A DNA stretch of 56,161 nt from Fimbriimonas sp. (GCA_029866005.1 JARXAE010000020.1:1-56161), one strand, 5' to 3'; positions 43,223 to 52,246 are shown, numbered from the stretch's first letter. Program-made: numbers and translations. The notes: generated from the sequence alone by a model not told the origin.

Positions 43223-43693
43223 ATGCTTATCCTCGGAATTGACCCTGGACTGGAACGCATCGGCTACGGAGTTGTCCGACGTGTCGGCTCAAAGCTAGAG
43301 TGCCTAGACTACGGTCTAATCAAGACACCAAAAATTGCCCTACCCGACCGGCTCAGAATGGTTCACGACGGCGTCGTCGAATTGATTGAAAAACATCATC
43401 CCGACGCAATCGCCACCGAACGCTTGCTGTTCACCAAGAACGTCACAACTGCGATGGATGTGGCAAAGTCGCTTGGAACGATTCTGCTCGCAACCGCAGA
43501 AACCAGCATCCCCTGGACCGAATACTCGCCGCCCGAGATCAAGCAAGCCGTCGTTGGGAACGGGAGTGCCGACAAGAAGCAAGTGACGTTCATGGTCAGA
43601 CGGTTGCTTGCACTGAAGGAAGATCCAAAGCCAGACGATGTCGCCGACGCGTTAGCGATTGCCATCTGCCACGCCTTCCGTGCGCCCAGGTAA
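43223..43693 (+). CDS. ruvC: Crossover junction endodeoxyribonuclease RuvC
   Basis: A 156-residue dimeric Holliday junction resolvase. Catalytic acids are present: Asp7 (LGIDPGLERIGYG), Glu66 (ATERLLF), and Asp138/Asp139 and Asp142 (PDDVADALA). The length is normal. TATACT at 43157-43162 is a possible -10 with a leader of about 50 nt. No ruvA or ruvB nearby. Not part of an obvious operon. Confidence 0.96.
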   Translation: MLILGIDPGLERIGYGVVRRVGSKLECLDYGLIKTPKIALPDRLRMVHDGVVELIEKHHPDAIATERLLFTKNVTTAMDVAKSLGTILLATAETSIPWTEYSPPEIKQAVVGNGSADKKQVTFMVRRLLALKEDPKPDDVADALAIAICHAFRAPR

Positions 43694-43698
43694 CCGCG

Positions 43699-43929
43699 TT
43701 AGGCTTTGTGCTGGCGACCGACAACTACGAAGGCACCATTCAGGGCTTTGGAGCGGCTAACATGAAAAATCGGCTCGTAGCCCAGCGTTTCCATCTCTGC
43801 GATGTAGCGAAGGTCGGCCTGATCAATCAATACTTCGCCAAGACCATCTACCGCATAATAGCCGCGATCCGGCGGGTTACCGAGTTCGTCGACGGTGACT
43901 CGAAAAATGTTCTCGCGAATCTGGGTCAT
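43699..43929 (-). CDS. Small protein of unknown function
   Basis: A 76-residue protein from ATG 43929, which follows an AGGAAAGCC segment (possible ribosome binding site). The longer frame from 43998 would overlap the divergent ApnL-like gene. The sequence has a compact mixed alpha/beta look (NIFRVTVDELGNPPDRGYY, GEVLIDQADLRYIAEMETLG). Not recognised. Confidence 0.6.
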   Translation of the reverse strand: MTQIRENIFRVTVDELGNPPDRGYYAVDGLGEVLIDQADLRYIAEMETLGYEPIFHVSRSKALNGAFVVVGRQHKA

Positions 43930-43971
43930 GGCTTTCCTAAGATTCTGACAGATTTTGCGCGTCCGGCGAGA

Positions 43972-43977
43972 TAACCT
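43972..43977 (+). promoter_or_regulatory. -10-like TAACCT, 6 bp before the ATG at 43984
   Basis: Would drive the four-gene operon 43984-50084 from a leaderless message. Confidence 0.5.
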
Positions 43978-43983
43978 TAATGG

Positions 43984-45582
43984 ATGAACCCGATCCATGT
44001 TCGACTAGGCGAAGTTGAATTCGACTTCGAGCCTTCCTCCGGCTACCTTCGGTACGTCCGAATCGGCTCGGTGGAACTCATTCGGGGCATCTACGGAGCT
44101 GTCCGAAAAGCAGATTGGGGAACTCCAACAAATCGAATGACCTCGACCGGTCAGCAATCCTCCAACAAAACCTGGAAGGCAAACTGGACCGCCCGAGTCG
44201 CCGAAGGAGATGTGCAATTCGACTGGAAAGGCTCCGTCAGCGCAATCCTGACCGAAAATCGCGTCGAAATTGAATACGAATTTGAGGGCGAAGGGAAGTC
44301 TGATTTCAAATCGAATCGAACAGGAATCTGCGTTCTTCACCCGCGATCACATCAGGGTCTGAAATGCGAAGTTGAACATAACCACGGTGAGTGTGACCAA
44401 GTCTCTTTTCCAACATCTATCAAACCGGATCAGCCGTTCAAGGACGTAAAAGCGATCTCGCTAGATGTGGAAACGGGGATCCACGTCCGAACCGAGTTCT
44501 TCGGCGAGGTCTTCGAAACCGAGGACCAGCGCAACTACTCCGACGCTTCGTACAAAACCTACTCACGCCCGCAGGAGTGGCAGAAGCCGTTCGATATCAA
44601 GACTGGCGAAACGATACACCAGCGAGTGAAAGTCGTCATTGACCTTTCTGAGGTTAAGTCTGAGACGCAACTGCAGGCACACCAAGGCAAGCTACCGCTG
44701 CTCGGAGCCTTTGTTGATCGCGCCCTCTCCGAATCTGAGGCCGATAATCTCAAGAGCCTTGGGCTCAATTGTTGGCTTGCCGGAGCAAACGGAATCGAAC
44801 AGGCCAAGAAACTCGGCGGCCCAGTCTTTCTGCAAACCGAAGTCGCTTCTTTTCCTGTAGAGCTCTCTCCAAATGATGGAATCTGCCTTGCTCCTCCGAA
44901 CGAGTGGCAAAAACTCAACCGTATCCGCGGTGGAAAACGATTGGCAACCGCAACGTGGGCGTTCATGCAACTCAACGGATCTCGTCCAGCGTACGACGAG
45001 ATTGAAGGCTCGGCCTGGTCTGTTCGTCCGGATATTCACCTTTCGGACACGCTGACTTGCCTTGAAGGTGGCTGGACAGTACAGGATCAGCTTCGAACCG
45101 CGCAGGGCTTTGGTTCCAAAACTAACCTCATTGGCCCAATTGAATTCTCGAAGGATCCCGCTGACCCACGACGCGATACCATTGAATCTGCGCTTTTTGC
45201 CCTTGGTGTGATCGCTGGAGCGGCGAAAGGGAAGGCCGACTACGCCATCTTTGCGGACGCCACACGCCTACCTCATTCCGGATTTGCTCTCGCCCTCGAA
45301 CTCTTCAATGAGTCTCCGTCCGAAATTGAAATCCATGAATGGGAGCCCTTCTTCTTGATGATCCGCGCGGGTCGAACGGTCTTGGCAAACTTCAGTTGGG
45401 AGCCGACCGACCTCTACAAGCTCTGCCCCATTGACCGCCCGGAAAACATGGAGAACGGAATGCGAAACGCCTACCGACTGATTACTGCCAACAACTTCGA
45501 AAGATGGTCTGAGATCCTTGCCGGTCCGGAGTCGCACAACCCACTCACGATGATTCCACCGCGCAGTATTGTGGTGATGTGA
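43984..45582 (+). CDS. ApnL-like (D-apionate lactonase family) protein
   Basis: A 532-residue cytosolic protein: an N-terminal beta domain (LRYVRIGSVELIRGIYGAVR, about 20-40), a middle region with the family signature FETEDQRNYSDASYKTYSRP (about 179-198), a TIM-like middle (GLNCWLAGANGIEQAKKLGG, about 258-277) and a C-terminal beta domain. I recall the EDQRN-(W/Y)-(S/T)DASYKTY motif from D-apionate lactonase and relatives, so the call is by motif memory and should be tested. It is the first gene of a likely operon with two FAD oxidoreductases and the GH95 fucosidase. Apiose and fucose are both side-chain sugars of pectin rhamnogalacturonan II, which fits. Confidence 0.55.
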   Translation: MNPIHVRLGEVEFDFEPSSGYLRYVRIGSVELIRGIYGAVRKADWGTPTNRMTSTGQQSSNKTWKANWTARVAEGDVQFDWKGSVSAILTENRVEIEYEFEGEGKSDFKSNRTGICVLHPRSHQGLKCEVEHNHGECDQVSFPTSIKPDQPFKDVKAISLDVETGIHVRTEFFGEVFETEDQRNYSDASYKTYSRPQEWQKPFDIKTGETIHQRVKVVIDLSEVKSETQLQAHQGKLPLLGAFVDRALSESEADNLKSLGLNCWLAGANGIEQAKKLGGPVFLQTEVASFPVELSPNDGICLAPPNEWQKLNRIRGGKRLATATWAFMQLNGSRPAYDEIEGSAWSVRPDIHLSDTLTCLEGGWTVQDQLRTAQGFGSKTNLIGPIEFSKDPADPRRDTIESALFALGVIAGAAKGKADYAIFADATRLPHSGFALALELFNESPSEIEIHEWEPFFLMIRAGRTVLANFSWEPTDLYKLCPIDRPENMENGMRNAYRLITANNFERWSEILAGPESHNPLTMIPPRSIVVM

Positions 45583-45590
45583 ATTCGTAG

Positions 45591-46835
45591 ATGAGCGAAG
45601 TGATCTACGATGTGGCGATAGTCGGCGGCGGGCTGGCTGGGATCAATGCCGCCCTCAGATTTAGCGAAGAGGGAAAGTCGGTTCTGCTGATCGAAGCCGC
45701 AGACCGACTGGGAGGAAAACTCAGAACCGATGCTGACGAAGATGGCTTCGTCTACGACCATGGGTTCCAAGTGGTCTTTCCGACTTACGAGGAGATCCCA
45801 ACTGACTTTTGGAAGATGCTGGGCACGGTTCCAAAGTTCTCAAAAGGGGCGGTCATCGCTGGAAAGGGTTTGATTGACCAGACTCATCCGTTTCAGAGTC
45901 TGATGACGACAGGTAGCGTCTTCGACCTGATCCGCTTACTGAAGTTGAACTTTGTGTCTAAGTGGAGCGCTGATGACCATCTCGACACAACGGCGAGGGC
46001 AATTCTGACCCAGAGTCGCTTCTCTAGTAAGTTCATCGATACGTTTTTCGAACCATTTTTAGGTGGGATCTTTCTCGACAGATCGCTTGATTTCAGTGCC
46101 GTTCAGTTCTTAAAGGTTTGGCGTTACTTGCATCCTCAAGGCGCGTGTCTCTTGCCGCAAGGGATCCAGCAACTGCCGGATTATCTTTCGCAGCAGCTTT
46201 CTAAGCGAAGCTCTGTGCGGATTCAAAAAGATTCCAAGGTCGATTTGATCGAAACTGCCGATGGATTTGTTCAAGTTCGCTCGGAAAGCGGAAGCTATCA
46301 GTCCAGATCGGTGATCTGGGCGGCAGGTTACTCAAGCTCAATTGATCTGGCAGTCCCGGTTGCGACTTACCCAAGCCAGGGATTCAAAAGTTCAGAATGT
46401 CTCTATTTTGCTTCTAATAGACCCCTGGTGAATTCGAAACATATCGTCTTGAATCCAACACACGGTGCCTTGGTCAACCAAATTGCTCCACTCACAAATG
46501 TATCCCCTTCCTACGCACCTCCTGGAAAACACCTGATCTGCGCTACGATTCTTGGTACGCAAAACGCTGGGGACGACGAGCTCAGCAAGTCGGTTATCGC
46601 AGACATACAACAAATGGGATATTGCGAGCCACTCGAGTTCCGTCGTCGGTACACCGTGCACCAGGCGCAATTAGCACAAGAACCATATTTTTGGAAATCA
46701 ACGCCCCCAATCGCGACTCACCTCCCCGGCGTCTTCCTCGCTGGGGAAATCACGACATCATCAAGCATCAACGACGCCCTCAAAAGTGGGCGCCTCGCCG
46801 CGGAAGCCGCTCTGACATACTTAAAGAACAAATGA
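45591..46835 (+). CDS. FAD-dependent amine oxidase/phytoene desaturase-like oxidoreductase
   Basis: A 414-residue flavoprotein. The FAD-binding dinucleotide motif DVAIVGGGLAGINAALRFSEEGKSV begins near residue 6 and is followed by ADRLGGKLRTD. Middle motifs are FFEPFLGGIFLDRSLDFSA, LPQGIQQLPDYLSQQL and the C-terminal LPGVFLAGEITTSSSINDALKSG that contacts FAD. It follows the ApnL-like gene by 8 bp and overlaps the next gene by ATGA. The substrate is unknown. Related proteins include protoporphyrinogen oxidases and carotenoid desaturases. Confidence 0.85.
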   Translation: MSEVIYDVAIVGGGLAGINAALRFSEEGKSVLLIEAADRLGGKLRTDADEDGFVYDHGFQVVFPTYEEIPTDFWKMLGTVPKFSKGAVIAGKGLIDQTHPFQSLMTTGSVFDLIRLLKLNFVSKWSADDHLDTTARAILTQSRFSSKFIDTFFEPFLGGIFLDRSLDFSAVQFLKVWRYLHPQGACLLPQGIQQLPDYLSQQLSKRSSVRIQKDSKVDLIETADGFVQVRSESGSYQSRSVIWAAGYSSSIDLAVPVATYPSQGFKSSECLYFASNRPLVNSKHIVLNPTHGALVNQIAPLTNVSPSYAPPGKHLICATILGTQNAGDDELSKSVIADIQQMGYCEPLEFRRRYTVHQAQLAQEPYFWKSTPPIATHLPGVFLAGEITTSSSINDALKSGRLAAEAALTYLKNK

Positions 46836-47803
46836 GAGTCGCAATCGTTGGCGCAGGTGTATCGGGGCTGGCGGCGGCATTTCGGCTGAAACAACTCGGA
46901 GAGGAAGTTGTTGTCTTTGAGAAGAGTGGCGGGCTCGGTGGGCGAGTTAATTCGCGCAAACACAAACTCGGCTACACCTTTGACGTTGGCGCGACCAGCA
47001 TTACGCCCCGTGGAAAAACCATCGACCGGGTCATGCTGGGAAATCTCCCCACGGAAGAACTGGTCAAGGTCGAAAAACCAATTTGGACGCACTCGGGTCT
47101 CCGCACCGCACCCGGAAGTGCTTCGAAAAACACCACCGCCCGATACAACTATCGGCACGGCATCCAGACTTTCGCGAACCTGCTTGGCGAGGGCACGGAT
47201 GTACGACTGAAAACCGATGTACTGCAGATCAAGCGAAATGGTGAAATTTACGATCTGGCCGGGGAGCAGTTTGACGCAGTGATTCTCACCCCACCAATCC
47301 CCCAAACCTGCCAGCTGCTCTGGTCTCTCGGAGAATCGCGCCCCGTCGCCAATGTCTCTTACCGCTCGTGTGTCTCGGTCATGCTAGGGTATCAAACTGC
47401 CGTAGAAACCCCATACCACGCCCTTATTGACATTGAGCAGGTTCATCCCTTGACCTGGCTCTCTGTCGAAAGTGCTAAGTCTCCGGACCGGGCTCCCCAA
47501 GGTGGCTCGGCGTTCGTCGCCCAGCTCGGAGCCCGCTTTTCTCAGCAAAACTATGCCCAACCGGATGAGTTCTTCATCGACGCCACCTTATCGTTTATGA
47601 AAAGTCTGTATGGATCTGCCTTCGCGACGCCTGAAGTCGCCATGGTGAAGAAGTGGAAGTACAGCCAACCCGAATCCCTCGCGCGGTTCGAAAATGTGAA
47701 TGTTCCTGGCGCCAAACTACTCGTAGCCAGCGACGGACTCATGGGCGGACATATCGAAGATGCATTCGAGTGCGGTTGGCGAGCGGCGGAAATGCTGGCG
47801 TAG
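46832..47803 (+). CDS. FAD-dependent oxidoreductase (renalase/protoporphyrinogen oxidase-like)
   Basis: A 323-residue flavoprotein starting at the ATG that overlaps the previous stop (46832-46835), which excludes the longer frame from 46622. The FAD motif RVAIVGAGVSGLAAAFRLKQLGE at the very N-terminus and GGLGGRVNSRKHKLGY follow the amine oxidase pattern. The C-terminal DGLMGGHIEDAFECGWRAAEML closes the FAD site. Two adjacent, different FAD oxidoreductases are notable and may be subunits or consecutive enzymes. Substrate unknown. Confidence 0.85.
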   Translation: MRVAIVGAGVSGLAAAFRLKQLGEEVVVFEKSGGLGGRVNSRKHKLGYTFDVGATSITPRGKTIDRVMLGNLPTEELVKVEKPIWTHSGLRTAPGSASKNTTARYNYRHGIQTFANLLGEGTDVRLKTDVLQIKRNGEIYDLAGEQFDAVILTPPIPQTCQLLWSLGESRPVANVSYRSCVSVMLGYQTAVETPYHALIDIEQVHPLTWLSVESAKSPDRAPQGGSAFVAQLGARFSQQNYAQPDEFFIDATLSFMKSLYGSAFATPEVAMVKKWKYSQPESLARFENVNVPGAKLLVASDGLMGGHIEDAFECGWRAAEMLA

Positions 47804-47819
47804 GGGTTAAACTCCGAGG

Positions 47820-50084
47820 ATGTTCGCAGCATTTTTGGCCAACTGTCTGGCTGGTAGTACTCCAATCCAATTGGAGTCGGGAAGGTTTAACCAGCTGTCG
47901 TACAGCAAGCCCGCCGAAAAGTTCTATGAGGCACTTCCCCTCGGCAATGGTCGGATTGGCGCCCTTGTTTTTGGGGGCGGAAATGTGGAGCGCATCATCC
48001 TGAATGAATCCACAATGTGGTCGGGCTCCTACTATGATGCCGACCGTGCGGATGCCTTCAAGAACCTCCCCGAAATCCGTCGACTTCTAATCGAAGGTAA
48101 AAATAAAGAAGCCCAAGCTCTCGTTCAAAAAACGTTTGTCTGCCAGGGTCCTGGCTCAAGCTATGGGAATGGCAAAGATGGCCCTTTCGGTTGCTACCAA
48201 GTTTTTGGGAAGCTCCAGATCGAACACGAGGGACAGGTAGAACCCTCCAGCCTGAAGCTCCATCTTGCCCAGGCAACCGCCGAGATTGGCAACCGAGCCG
48301 TAGCCTTTGCAAGCAAGCCTGATGAGGTATTCGTTTACACCTCCAAGGAGTGGAACAAGGCGTTCATGCTCAGTTTTGACCGGGGAGAGAACTGTTCGAT
48401 CACCGCTCAAGGCGACACGATCAGTGTCCGCGGGCAACTGAATAGTGGTCAGAAAGGGGTCGAGGGAGTCCGTTTCGCAGGTGAATTCCGGGTTGTACTT
48501 GAGGGCGGATCCGTTAAAGCAGTTGGCAACAAACTTCATGTCAATCCGACTCGCGGCTACACAATCATCGCTTCACTCGGCACGTCAATGTTCGATCCAA
48601 ACTTTGAGGAAAAGGTGAGGAAGCAAGTGAACAGTGCATCGAAGAAGTCGAGCGGGGACCTATTTGCTCGACACCAAGCTGAATTCTCAAAGTTCTATGA
48701 TCGGTGTTCTATTTCACTTCCTAGTCGTGGAAGTGAATCCTTCAAGCCGACCGACCAACGTCTTCTTGAGAACGCAAAGGGTGTCCACGATCCGACCCTT
48801 GCCGCTCTCTACTTCAACTTCGGTCGATACCTGATGATCTCAGCTTCTCGGCCAGATTCTCCTCTCCCGATGAACTTGCAGGGCATTTGGGCGGAGGAGT
48901 TGCAGACGCCATGGAACGGCGACTTTCACCTCAATATCAACCTCCAAATGAACTATTGGCCCGCCGAGGTCACCGGACTTGGCGATTGCGCCAAGCCTCT
49001 GTTTGAGTTCACCAAGAAGATGGTACCGAATGGGTCTAAGACCGCCAAGGCGTACTACAATGCCCCCGGCTGGGTCGCCCATTGGGCAACGAATCCTTGG
49101 TTCTTTACATCACCCGGTGAGGATGCGAGTTGGGGCTCCACCGGTAGCTGCGGAGCCTGGCTGAGCGCCCATATGTGGGACCACTACGCATTCACCGGCG
49201 ACAAGAAGTTCCTCAAAGACGCCTATCCAACGATGAAGGGTGCTGCCGAATTCTTCTTGTCGATGCTCATTAAAGAGCCTAAACATGGCTGGCTGGTGAC
49301 GGCTCCGTCAAACTCACCAGAGAACTCCTTCCGGCTCGGCAATGACAGTCTCACAACTTGCATGGGACCAACCATCGATAACCAAATCGTCCGCGAGCTC
49401 TTCACCAACGTGGTCAATTCGGCAAAGGTTCTGGGCCAGGACTCGGAGTTTGCCAAGAAGCTAGAATCAACAATCCCTCAACTCGCTCCCACCCGACTCG
49501 GTCCTGATGGCCGGATCATGGAGTGGCTAGAACCCTACGAAGAGCCGGAGCCAAAGCACCGCCATGTTTCGCACCTCTATGGCCTCCACCCCGCCTTTGA
49601 GATTGACGTTGATAAGACTCCTGAGCTTGCCGAAGGAGCGCGGAAGACACTTGCAAGACGTGGCGACGACGGAACCGGATGGTCACTTGCGTGGAAAATC
49701 AACTTCTGGGCCAGGCTCCGTGACGGCGAACACGCCCTACTTCAGCTCAATAAGCTGTTAAGACCGACCGGAAGTGAAGGTTTCAACTATTCCAACGGTG
49801 GCGGTACCTATAAGAACCTCTTTGACGCCCATCCCCCGTTCCAGATCGATGGCAACTTCGGCGCAACTGCCGGAATCGCCGAAATGCTCATGCAGAGTCA
49901 GCCCGATCAGATTCTCCTTTTGCCTGCGTTGCCGAATGCTTGGGCGGCAGAGGGTGAAGTGAAAGGCTTCCGGGCAAGAGGCGGTCTCAAAGTTGATTTC
50001 AAATGGAAGGACGGCAAGATTGTCTCGCATAAAGTCACCGGAAAGGGAGCCGGAAAAGTGAAGGTTCGAGGACCTGGGCTTTAA
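47820..50084 (+). CDS. Alpha-L-fucosidase, GH95
   Basis: A 754-residue secreted fucosidase hydrolysing alpha-1,2-fucosyl (or alpha-L-galactosyl) caps. A short signal (MFAAFLANCLAGST) is followed by the N-terminal beta domain (YEALPLGNGRIGALVFGG, LNESTMWSG) and the (alpha/alpha)6 barrel. Catalytic residues by family comparison: Asn372 and Asn374 in FHLNINLQMNYWPAE, Glu501 in PENSF and Asp677 in FQIDGNFGATAGIAEML. It starts 16 bp after the FAD gene, so it is the last gene of the operon. The substrate is probably xyloglucan or pectin side chains. Confidence 0.94.
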   Translation: MFAAFLANCLAGSTPIQLESGRFNQLSYSKPAEKFYEALPLGNGRIGALVFGGGNVERIILNESTMWSGSYYDADRADAFKNLPEIRRLLIEGKNKEAQALVQKTFVCQGPGSSYGNGKDGPFGCYQVFGKLQIEHEGQVEPSSLKLHLAQATAEIGNRAVAFASKPDEVFVYTSKEWNKAFMLSFDRGENCSITAQGDTISVRGQLNSGQKGVEGVRFAGEFRVVLEGGSVKAVGNKLHVNPTRGYTIIASLGTSMFDPNFEEKVRKQVNSASKKSSGDLFARHQAEFSKFYDRCSISLPSRGSESFKPTDQRLLENAKGVHDPTLAALYFNFGRYLMISASRPDSPLPMNLQGIWAEELQTPWNGDFHLNINLQMNYWPAEVTGLGDCAKPLFEFTKKMVPNGSKTAKAYYNAPGWVAHWATNPWFFTSPGEDASWGSTGSCGAWLSAHMWDHYAFTGDKKFLKDAYPTMKGAAEFFLSMLIKEPKHGWLVTAPSNSPENSFRLGNDSLTTCMGPTIDNQIVRELFTNVVNSAKVLGQDSEFAKKLESTIPQLAPTRLGPDGRIMEWLEPYEEPEPKHRHVSHLYGLHPAFEIDVDKTPELAEGARKTLARRGDDGTGWSLAWKINFWARLRDGEHALLQLNKLLRPTGSEGFNYSNGGGTYKNLFDAHPPFQIDGNFGATAGIAEMLMQSQPDQILLLPALPNAWAAEGEVKGFRARGGLKVDFKWKDGKIVSHKVTGKGAGKVKVRGPGL

Positions 50085-50953
50085 CTTTCCCAGTTGGCGA
50101 GCACTTGTGCGACCGGAATCCCAGTTGGGGGTAAGAGTTCCAGGACCGGAATCCCTTCCCAGCGAGCCTTGTCGTGACCGCCTTCACGAGCCTCGAAGCC
50201 AACGACATCCGAGCCACTTTTAACAAGGAAGCCCATGAACACGCCTTGGGCGGCGGACATCAGCAGGCGACCCGCTTGGTCGTAGGACTCTGGCGGGACG
50301 CCGCAGAGCTCAAGCTCAGGTTGGCCGATTTTGATAAGTCCTTTGGAATAAACGTGCCAAGAATCGTTGCTGGGGCGGGAGTGGATGAAGATGTGCTCGC
50401 GGGCATCAACCAGGGGATCAACGCGGGGTTTGATGAACACTTGCTCGGGAAGTAAGTATCGCTCGCTAATTGGATCAGCCACGATTCCATCGGTGATCTC
50501 GGCGAGTCGTTTAGCGATGTTTAGAAAGAAATCGAGTGCCGGATACACCTCGGGGTCATGGCTTTCCCAGCTCAATTGGATGAGATGCCACGTTGATCGG
50601 ATTCTTGTGAGAACTTCAGGGGTTACCCGTTCGGCCAATCGCGATGTGGCAATCGCCTCTGGGCTAAATCCTGCCTCATCCGCGTTCATCACCATCATCC
50701 TGACCACGTTCTTCTGGTCCTTGGTCGAAAGCGCGTAGATTCCGCGCTGCATCGGCTGCGCGAGTAGAGATTTGTCGTTGGTGTTGACCAGAGGTACCCC
50801 AAAACCATCCAACGCACCGCCTTCTGGCTTTGGTGCAATCAGCTCTGTGATCGGAGGTAGCACCGGAACTCCAGCCAGAACGGAAAGATAGAAATTCTTG
50901 CTAATCCCAAACCCCGGCCCCTTCGGCTTAGCAAACTTCCAGAACTGGCGCAT
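50081..50953 (-). CDS. Conserved-looking protein of unknown function
   Basis: A 290-residue soluble protein without signal peptide, unrecognised. It has an N-terminal NFYLSVLAGVPVLPPITELIAP, a helical middle (ALDFFLNIAKRLAEITDGIVADPISERYLLPEQV) and a C-terminal beta-like half (FMGFLVKSGSDVVGFEAREGGHD). The ATG at 50953 lies 6 bp after a TAAACT whose first three bases are the stop codon of the preceding gene. It overlaps the convergent GH95 stop by 4 bp. Confidence 0.72.
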   Translation of the reverse strand: MRQFWKFAKPKGPGFGISKNFYLSVLAGVPVLPPITELIAPKPEGGALDGFGVPLVNTNDKSLLAQPMQRGIYALSTKDQKNVVRMMVMNADEAGFSPEAIATSRLAERVTPEVLTRIRSTWHLIQLSWESHDPEVYPALDFFLNIAKRLAEITDGIVADPISERYLLPEQVFIKPRVDPLVDAREHIFIHSRPSNDSWHVYSKGLIKIGQPELELCGVPPESYDQAGRLLMSAAQGVFMGFLVKSGSDVVGFEAREGGHDKARWEGIPVLELLPPTGIPVAQVLANWES

Positions 50954-50959
50954 GCAGAC

Positions 50960-50965
50960 AGTTTA
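50960..50965 (-). promoter_or_regulatory. -10-like TAAACT, 6 bp before the ATG at 50953
   Basis: The TAA of the hexamer is also the stop codon of the upstream gene (50963-50965). No Shine-Dalgarno sequence follows. Confidence 0.5.
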
Positions 50966-51415
50966 CGCTTTTGAGTTTTTGGACTTGTAGCCGAAGAACT
51001 TGTCGGCATGATCTCGACTGTTTCTGTTGATCCCCGTGTAGAGCTTGATACTGTTGTCTTTTGATGTGATGCGCATGGTGACGCATTCGTAACAGATCTG
51101 AATCTCCAGCCAATTCGCCTTAGACCGTGCGAAGATGGAGTGCCTTGGAAAGAAGCACTTGGCAGGACCCTGTATCGGTAGCTTTGTGAGTGACTTGAAG
51201 AACTCAACGGCCAGTTTGCGGTCTTTGCCGGTGAGAACCGCCGTTCGAGAGCCGTTGGACTGTTTTGTCACGGCGGACGTGAGCGATGTTCCGGCCAGCA
51301 GCTTTGCTCTCGCAGTAGCAGTCGCGGAATTAGAGGTCAGCACACGATCCGCCGCCATCGTTGTGATCTCATCCGCGTTTGCCAGGAACTTCTCTACTTG
51401 GTGGAGGGTGTTCAT
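50963..51415 (-). CDS. Small protein with CFxPRH and ICxEC motifs
   Basis: About 150 residues from ATG 51415, which follows an AAGGA ribosome binding site. A longer frame to 51529 would cross the L32 terminator and is rejected. The C-terminal half has KCFFPRHSIF and WLEIQICYECVTMRI, a paired motif I associate with small uncharacterised proteins of planctomycetes and proteobacteria. The N-terminal half is Ser/Thr/Ala-rich and helical. No signal peptide. Function unknown. Confidence 0.65.
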   Translation of the reverse strand: MNTLHQVEKFLANADEITTMAADRVLTSNSATATARAKLLAGTSLTSAVTKQSNGSRTAVLTGKDRKLAVEFFKSLTKLPIQGPAKCFFPRHSIFARSKANWLEIQICYECVTMRITSKDNSIKLYTGINRNSRDHADKFFGYKSKNSKA

Positions 51416-51496
51416 ATGTTCCTTAGAGTAGAGCTCTGAGGGATCTACCTGCCTAAGAATGATGAAGATTGATAGAAGCATGTCATTGAGACGGGC

Positions 51497-51538
51497 GAGA
51501 AAAGAGAAAACTCCACTTGCCGCTGGCAAATGGAGTTT
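51497..51538 (-). terminator. Rho-independent terminator after the L33-L32 genes
   Basis: Read on the minus strand, AAACTCCATTTGCC pairs with GGCAAGTGGAGTTT around AGC: 14 bp including one T-G pair, then a T-rich tail (TTTTCTCTTTTCTC). It lies 24 bp after the L32 stop. Confidence 0.9.
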
Positions 51539-51562
51539 GAGATTCGAACTGGAGGGCCTAAA

Positions 51563-51745
51563 TCAGTCCTTGAAGCCGGGAAGGCGTCGGCCTTTCCAGT
51601 AGCCTTCTGGGCTTGCGTTGTGATTAAGTCGGAACGGCTCGCCGTCAACTTGCTTACTGAGGGTGATCTCGGGCAGGGTTGCAGTGTAGTTCGTTCGTCG
51701 AAGCGCGGTGCGCTGGTGGCTAAAACGTCGTTTTGGGTTTGGCAT
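51563..51745 (-). CDS. rpmF: 50S ribosomal protein L32
   Basis: A 60-residue L32. The N-terminal MPNPKRRFSHQRTALRRTNY and the C-terminal LNHNASPEGYWKGRRL match the family. The zinc-binding cysteines of some L32 proteins are absent (Cys-minus form). It starts 16 bp after the L33 stop, so the two are co-transcribed and end at the terminator at 51497-51538. Confidence 0.93.
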   Translation of the reverse strand: MPNPKRRFSHQRTALRRTNYTATLPEITLSKQVDGEPFRLNHNASPEGYWKGRRLPGFKD

Positions 51746-51761
51746 TTACTTCTTCTCTCCC

Positions 51762-51929
51762 TTACTTCTTTTCTCTGTGAAGCGTGTACTTCTTGAGGTT
51801 TGAGTTGAACTTACGCAACTCAAGTCGATCAGGCGTGTTCCGCTTGTTCTTAGTGGTGGTGTAATAGCTTTTGCCATCCTCGGTACATACGAGGCGGATG
51901 ATTTCGCGGACTTCGCCTTTCTTGGCCAT
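51762..51929 (-). CDS. rpmG: 50S ribosomal protein L33
   Basis: A 55-residue L33: [20 protein letters not shown], then [20 protein letters not shown] and [11 protein letters not shown] single Cys shows it is the zinc-free form, matching the zinc-free L32. An AAGAGG ribosome binding site lies 8 bases before the ATG. Confidence 0.95.
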   Translation of the reverse strand: MAKKGEVREIIRLVCTEDGKSYYTTTKNKRNTPDRLELRKFNSNLKKYTLHREKK

Positions 51930-52036
51930 GATTCAAACCTCTTGGCACGACGATACGTCTTGCCGAAAGAAGATTATGGCTGATTGTTAGGACGATTTGC
52001 AACCCAAAATCGATCCGCCAAAGCGAAAACGAGTAT

Positions 52037-52240
52037 TCAACTCTCTTTAGGGTCTGCGGAAGGGGCATCTTCGGGAGGCTGTCCTTCGAAATAGTCGATC
52101 ACTTTGCCCCGGTAAGCCAAGTCCTTTCCCTTAAACTTGATGAAGTACCACAGCCCACCCCACATTACAATGAGAAAGAGGACGGTCGCCACGGCGATTG
52201 AAATCTGGACAGCGAGAACGTTGGTTTGTTCGTTTAGCAT
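52037..52240 (-). CDS. Small single-pass membrane protein
   Basis: A 67-residue protein: one transmembrane helix (about 12-31: ISIAVATVLFLIVMWGGLWY), then a basic FIKFKGKDLAYRGKVIDYF and an acidic, Pro-rich tail. It starts 6 bp after the stop of the 57-residue partner of the zeta-like toxin, with AGGA just upstream, so it may share that transcript. A truncated relative of its C-terminal half (DLRYRGRVVEYF) lies at 54568-54657. Function unknown. Confidence 0.7.
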   Translation of the reverse strand: MLNEQTNVLAVQISIAVATVLFLIVMWGGLWYFIKFKGKDLAYRGKVIDYFEGQPPEDAPSADPKES

Positions 52241-52246
52241 TCGTTC

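Noticed and set aside
51416-51529. N-terminal extension of the CFxPRH/ICxEC protein
   Set aside because: It would translate through the L32 terminator, while ATG 51415 has its own AAGGA ribosome binding site.
51530-51796. Plus-strand open frame of 88 residues
   Set aside because: Shadow opposite rpmF, and its start lies in the terminator hairpin.
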